NCBI RefSeq assembly: GCF_037975245.1
Contig: NC_092567.1
Coordinates: 10,298,714-10,362,713, forward strand
DNA from: Apostichopus japonicus
Taxonomy: Eukaryota; Echinodermata; Holothuroidea; Aspidochirotida; Stichopodidae
DNA: 64,000 nt
Direction: 5' to 3'
Every line of letters begins with the position of its first letter. Position 1 is the stretch's first letter. Position numbers and translations under genes: made by a program. A model generated the notes under the pieces. The model did no database searches and was not told where the DNA came from. It saw only the letters and a program-made list of their open reading frames with translations. Below are positions 41,701 through 47,700 of the stretch, in pieces.

Positions 41701-44700
41701 ACTTGCCAGGCTGGATAGCAGCCATCTAGTTGCGTGATTTCGGGAGAAAATTGCAAATTCGTCACTCAGGAAATCTGCAATAAAGTTCATGCGGCCTTAA
41801 TTTTTGGTGGATTATTTCTTTTAATAGTGATTCCAATTGACATGATAATTAGAACCCAGTGCAAGTTGACAAAAGATGCGGCGAACTGGAAACCCCAGCC
41901 CCATTTTGCCCTATGTTTCAGGTCAGAATACCCCTCATTTGTTCAAACCCATGACAACTAACACATTGTGAATGAATTAACTTCGAAATGGGCACATTAT
42001 ATTGCACCAAGGCTGTTAAGGAATGACCCCAGGGCCTCAGATATAGGCATATAGCAACGATGTCCCAAAATGTTCCTGGACATATAGGCGTAGGAAGCTA
42101 TCTGCCGCGACTGCATGTGAGTTTCTCGACTTGCCGTCCTGGGCGTCATATCACAAAATGGTGCATTTCCTCATACGCCATTAATAAAAATTCAAATAAC
42201 TATATTAGGCACAGTCCAGATCCGAGTTCGTTTAGTGAGCTTAGCGCAAATTTGGCCAAAAGTCGTCATACGCCAGCACGTTAAACCACCAATGACTTGT
42301 AATGCCACCCGTGACACACTTCCAATGGGACTTTGTCAGTTTAAATGTTTTGCTAGGTATACGAGAATACATTTCTATGAAATTTGAAACAAGGATGGCA
42401 AGACAAACCTCTTCAATTATATTTTCAGGACCTCACACATGCGCATGAACTTCATGAACTTCTAATATTCGATGATCCTGAGATGTGTAAGCCCTAACCA
42501 AATAAAGCCACGACACTACTCTTTTCCAAAATGTGTGTGTGTGGGGGGGGGGGGGCATCTGATAGGGGAGACATTTGGGGGGACGTGTCCCCCCCCCCCT
42601 CCAGGGTTGACGCCCATGCCTGGAGTTAAATCGTTGAAACGCGGGTTCAAATTACAGGGCTTATCTGCGGTTTTAATTTTAGCTTTACCAATGCATGCTT
42701 GAAGCAGTGAGTTGTTCAACTCCCTGCTTGAAACAAACCTACGTACGTGGGAACGTTCTAATGCATTCCATAAGCAAACAACAGCTTATCTTCGTGAGAC
42801 AGCCTTACAGTAAGTCATTAATAGAGGGCATTTGACAGTAAAGCTCGTCAAATCTACATGATCATCATCAATAAGAAAATATTTTAAAAATGGAATTGTG
42901 TGAGAGTTCGTGTTAATTGCTGATAACTTACTATTTACTGTTCCTCCTTATGTGTACAGTATATAACCACATGTCTTCCTACGTCTGTTGAGTAACTGGA
43001 ATGTTGTTATATCACGGGTCGCTTGCCTCTTGAAAACAAGCTGATGTTTGTATATTGCATATAATATCGAGCTAAGAATTCATCAAAAGTGAGCTAATGA
43101 TAACTATAACCATTTTTTATAATCTTATCACGCATATTAAACTGTTCATTTTGAGTAACTGTTCATATACTGTGGCAATTATTCTTAACAGTAATTGACG
43201 GATAGCAAGAATTATTGTGTTATATTTCATAATTATATTTAGATATGAACTAATAGATAAAGGGAGCTAATTTATGCATGATAATACTAATGTCATGATG
43301 GTCTAGCGATCGAGCGTAATCAGATGATGAAAATCGTATTGAATTCACTGCTGCTTGATTTAGTCTGGACTGTCTCTGAATTTCGTAATAACCTCAACAT
43401 TTTATAATAAAAACTTGAAATGGTCGAAATTGGTAGAAGAAATAACTATAACTGGCCAATCAGCTTAAAGAGTATATAATGAGTGGTTTTCCTAGAACTA
43501 TTAGACTAATCTGATTCTACAATATTGCATTTATTGATACAGCACAGTCAAACTACAATTATATGGAAGAGTATTTTAGTAGATGCGATTATGTGGGAGA
43601 ATGAATTAAATAGAGACTGTAGACAGAAGTATTGTCTTAATATGTTACAATCCACTAACAAAAAGAAAATGATTGTTTATTTTACTTTATTGTTATTGAT
43701 GTGTTCACTATATTCACCTGTTAAATGAGCAAAATCTCTGGAATCCTCTGTTAAGGTTATATGAATTATGACGCCGACCTCTCGGTTAGGTAATGTGTTT
43801 ATAAATATTGATCTCAATCAAAACCGGTTAGATTTACCTCACATAATCAACCAAGCACCCTTGGATTGAATCAAATTCCTTTGTCCTTGACAATGGTATG
43901 TTTTCCCCATTGACAATGGTATGTTTTCCCTATTGACAATGGTATGGTTTTCCCATTGACAATGGTATGTTTTCCCTATTGACAATGGTATGGTTTTCCC
44001 ATTGACAATGGTATGTTTTCCCTATTGACAATGGTATGGTTTTCCCATTGACAATGGTATGTTTTTCCCATTGACAATGGTATGTTTTTCCCATTGACAA
44101 TGGTATGTTTTTTCCATTGACAATGGTATGTTTCCCTACTGACAATGGTATGTTTTACCCATTGCGTTTTGGATTGCATCTGAGGAACTCACCTTATGAT
44201 CTGTACATCCATTCACTTACATTGATGAGCCTCGACATGCAGGACTATTAAGGAGCTGTATATTAAACTTAAACTAAAAGTTTTTTTCTACTTCTGTTAC
44301 ACAGACCTCTGATGATGATGAGGATGGTGGTGGTGGCGGTGGCGGTGATGATGATGATGGTGATGGTGGTGGTGCCGGTGATGATGGTGGTGGTGGTGAT
44401 GATGATGAGCAAGACGAACATACCGTTGACGTAACCACTAGTCATTACAACCAACCGACAGAAAAAAGGCCTACAACAGATGTGAGTAATGAGATGTGTG
44501 GTATCAGAGAAACTATGAGAGTCTGCAAGGGGTGGAGTATATATGGGAGTATTTCCCCTCCCCTTGGTAAATGACATTAGTCAAAATATGAGCAATAATT
44601 AGTCAGCATTTTAGCCTTAACATATTATAGTCTAATAAACTATGAGAGTCCGTAAAGGGTGGGGGAAATGAGGGGGTATTTCCCCTCCCCTTGAAATATG

Positions 44701-47700
44701 ACAGTAGTCAAATATGAGCAATAATTAGTCAGCATTTTAGTCTTAATATGTTACAGTCAATAAAATAAAATAATAACATGCAGCAACACTGCGGAGGCTC
44801 AGCTTACCTATTTATGAAATTTGTTTTGGGCCTTTGGCAATATTTAATTCTCCCCTTGTGTCTTTCATTTGATGTGTTCATCATACAACTGAATTTCCCA
44901 AACTTTGATGGATATCTCTACGCGATCAACAATACGATAAAAACAGAATATCTAAGTCGAAAGGGGAGGGGGGTAACCAATATGATACTTCGTGGGCTAA
45001 CCAATATTTTGCCTTTTTTTTTTTGCTATGACATCGATAGGGGTCTATCTTTAGATACTGCCCTCTTTTCCCTTATCATGGAAGTTCATCATTATGACGT
45101 CACTCAGTGTTTAGTGACGTCAGTCAGTGTTTCATGACGTCACTCAGTGTTTGATGACGGGTTTAAAACTAACTTTGTCTTCCCTTTAAAGCTGATGTTT
45201 ATATTCATGTTATTAATTCCGTACATCTTACATTGACGAGTCTGTCAGAACAGAAACACATAAATTAATGAAATTGAAGAGATAAACTTGTCTTCTCGGT
45301 TGATGAGTGAGTCTAGGAGCAAGATGATTTACTGGGTTGTGCGGGTATCCGTTGGGTTATAGCATCGTCATTATTCATTGTGATACGAGAGAGTCCATTG
45401 TGACAGAAAATGACTAACTCAGAGTAGAAACCATTCACTGTGGAATGTGAGCATACCAAGCTGTTGCGAAACCAAATATAAGAAACTAGAAACAATAAAA
45501 AAAAATCTTTTAGTATCTGAGGGATCACGTGCATCAGGTAAGTTACAACGAGGGTATCTTCAGACAAAACTGACCTGATTGCAACGGCGAAGGTGTTTAA
45601 TGAAGATAAACCTACGTGGATGTGAGGTGACTCCTCAACATTTTCAAAAAAAAATCAAAACAATAAACACACTAATTGGGCAATATGCTTAAATCAATTC
45701 TGACCTGTCAGCCCAAAGCGGCAAGAAATACAAGTAATTTTAGAGAAGATTGTTGTCTAAAACTGGGTTGATTATTAGGACAACCTGATACTGTCAGTAT
45801 TTAACCGTGTAATCGGCCAATATTTAAAATATTTAACCAGCAAATATATTACTAGTCAAAATAAGATATTATAAGGCATCATTCTATTTATTTTCAAACA
45901 CATATTACTTCAGTTTGAACTATTTAATGCAAGCATTAATCGTAAACATGGTGCCTAAACACATTTACAACAGATGGCGCATGTAATACCGGTAGCACAT
46001 TTACAACAGATAGCGCATGTAATACCGAAGAAGGTTATTTTTTCTTTCCCTTTATTTAAATTTGTGTCATTATATATAATGACTACTGACTAGTCCAGCT
46101 AACAAACAATATTCTAATGGACGTTTAGTATCGAATTATGTCTTCTTTTCCAGAAATATCACAACAGCTGTTTTCAAGGCATGTTATATCTAAATTAGTG
46201 AGGCCCTTTTAATGTTTAATTAGGTTACACGTACAGCTAGGATTGTTAGGACGTACTGGTAATAACGAATACTGGGTTTGTATAATCACCATGCAGAAGA
46301 CGGATGAGTTGACGTGGTGAAGTATTTCTGTTGAAAGACAGAAAATAGCGGCTTGTGTTGTTTCATTGTTTGAAGGCCGAGGGAGGTCGGATCCGTCCTA
46401 GTGAATAATTAAAATCTAAAATATGTTATCCAAAGTTGGATGCAGATGTATGTTACCACCACCCCCACACCTCATGGACGTTTATTGAACGTCACTAAAA
46501 GATCACAAAACATTCATGTACAGCTGCCATTTTCACCCCTCAACGTCCGTATTGCCTTGAACGTTATTAATTAAGAATCACTATACACTGATAATGTACA
46601 GAGAATCTAACAGAAATAGTATAGTAAGAAATAAAAAGTAGGTAATGCGTGTTCCATGAAACATTCATTCAGTTCTTTCAAATAGAGACATCATAATATG
46701 AAAACACACTTATTCCATTGTTTTTTTCTTTGTTCAATATTGTTGCTGCAACTTCTACGGGGAACGTTGGATTCATGTCCATTTTAAAGTCAAAATAATA
46801 GAGAGAAATATGAGCAATTAAAACAAATATGTCAAGTAAGTTGCAACACGTGACATCAAACTTGCTTCAAGTTCCTTGTTTCCTAAAATGTGTGACAGTT
46901 TCAAGTATTTGATATCTCGCTGTTAGCAAAACTATGTTAGACGTCTTATTATTCCATTTCTTTTCCCTATTTTTGGTACCACGTTTATGGAATCTCCGAC
47001 ATTTTCCTCATGTATACAACAAACACATCAGAATAACTTCCAAGTTTAGTTTGTGGTAGGCGATGCCACTAGCCTGCTAGCTGACTTTACTTTTCTGTTG
47101 ATAAACCTAATAGCATATTTGTAAGAAATTATCAAGGTCTTATAAAAAGGATTCTGGGTTTCAATTCTTCATTTCTAGGGTTTTGAGTTTGATCCTCTTT
47201 GGCCCACAAAACTTATGTAGGGTAAAAAACATGAATATTAGTAATCGTTACTCTTGACTAAAAGGTAATACCATGGTCTTTCCCCAATTTCTCTCTCAAA
47301 AACAAAATCAAGATCGAATAAAAAATCGAACTCAAGCCTAACTGTTACTATAGGCATAGAACCTGCAAACTAACAGGTTCCCAGACATTGGTCCTATGGT
47401 AACCACACATGCCCGTATGCTGCGGAAGAGGAAGTGAGTGTATTATGATCGCGAACAATTTTTACAAAACAGTGATAGGAATTACTTTTGCATTGGGGTC
47501 TCGGGAGTACATAAAACAATAGCCATTGCAGGAGTTTTATGACTTCGTAGGCAATATGTTCCAGTGTCCAACAATGCCTCTGAATAGGGTCTTTAAGTGT
47601 GCTCTTACACCGTGAGAACACACGCAGTGCAGCACTTTCTGTACCACGGAACATTGGTATGAGTCTTACCCATGTCTCCCCCCCCCCCCCCCCATTATAT

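Larger units (their letters stand above)
38508..44304 (+). other. Intron 5 (about 5.8 kb)
   Basis: Starts GTAAGA and ends TGTTACACAG. It contains a transposon-like segment at 38619-39923, a hAT element at 41541-42618 and a 23-bp minisatellite at 43887-44162 just before exon 6. The rest is AT-rich non-coding sequence. Confidence 0.65.

Noticed and set aside
43930-44179. Minus-strand frames with repeated HTIVNGK / YHCQW text
   Set aside because: Pure translation of the 23-bp minisatellite, open in more than one frame.
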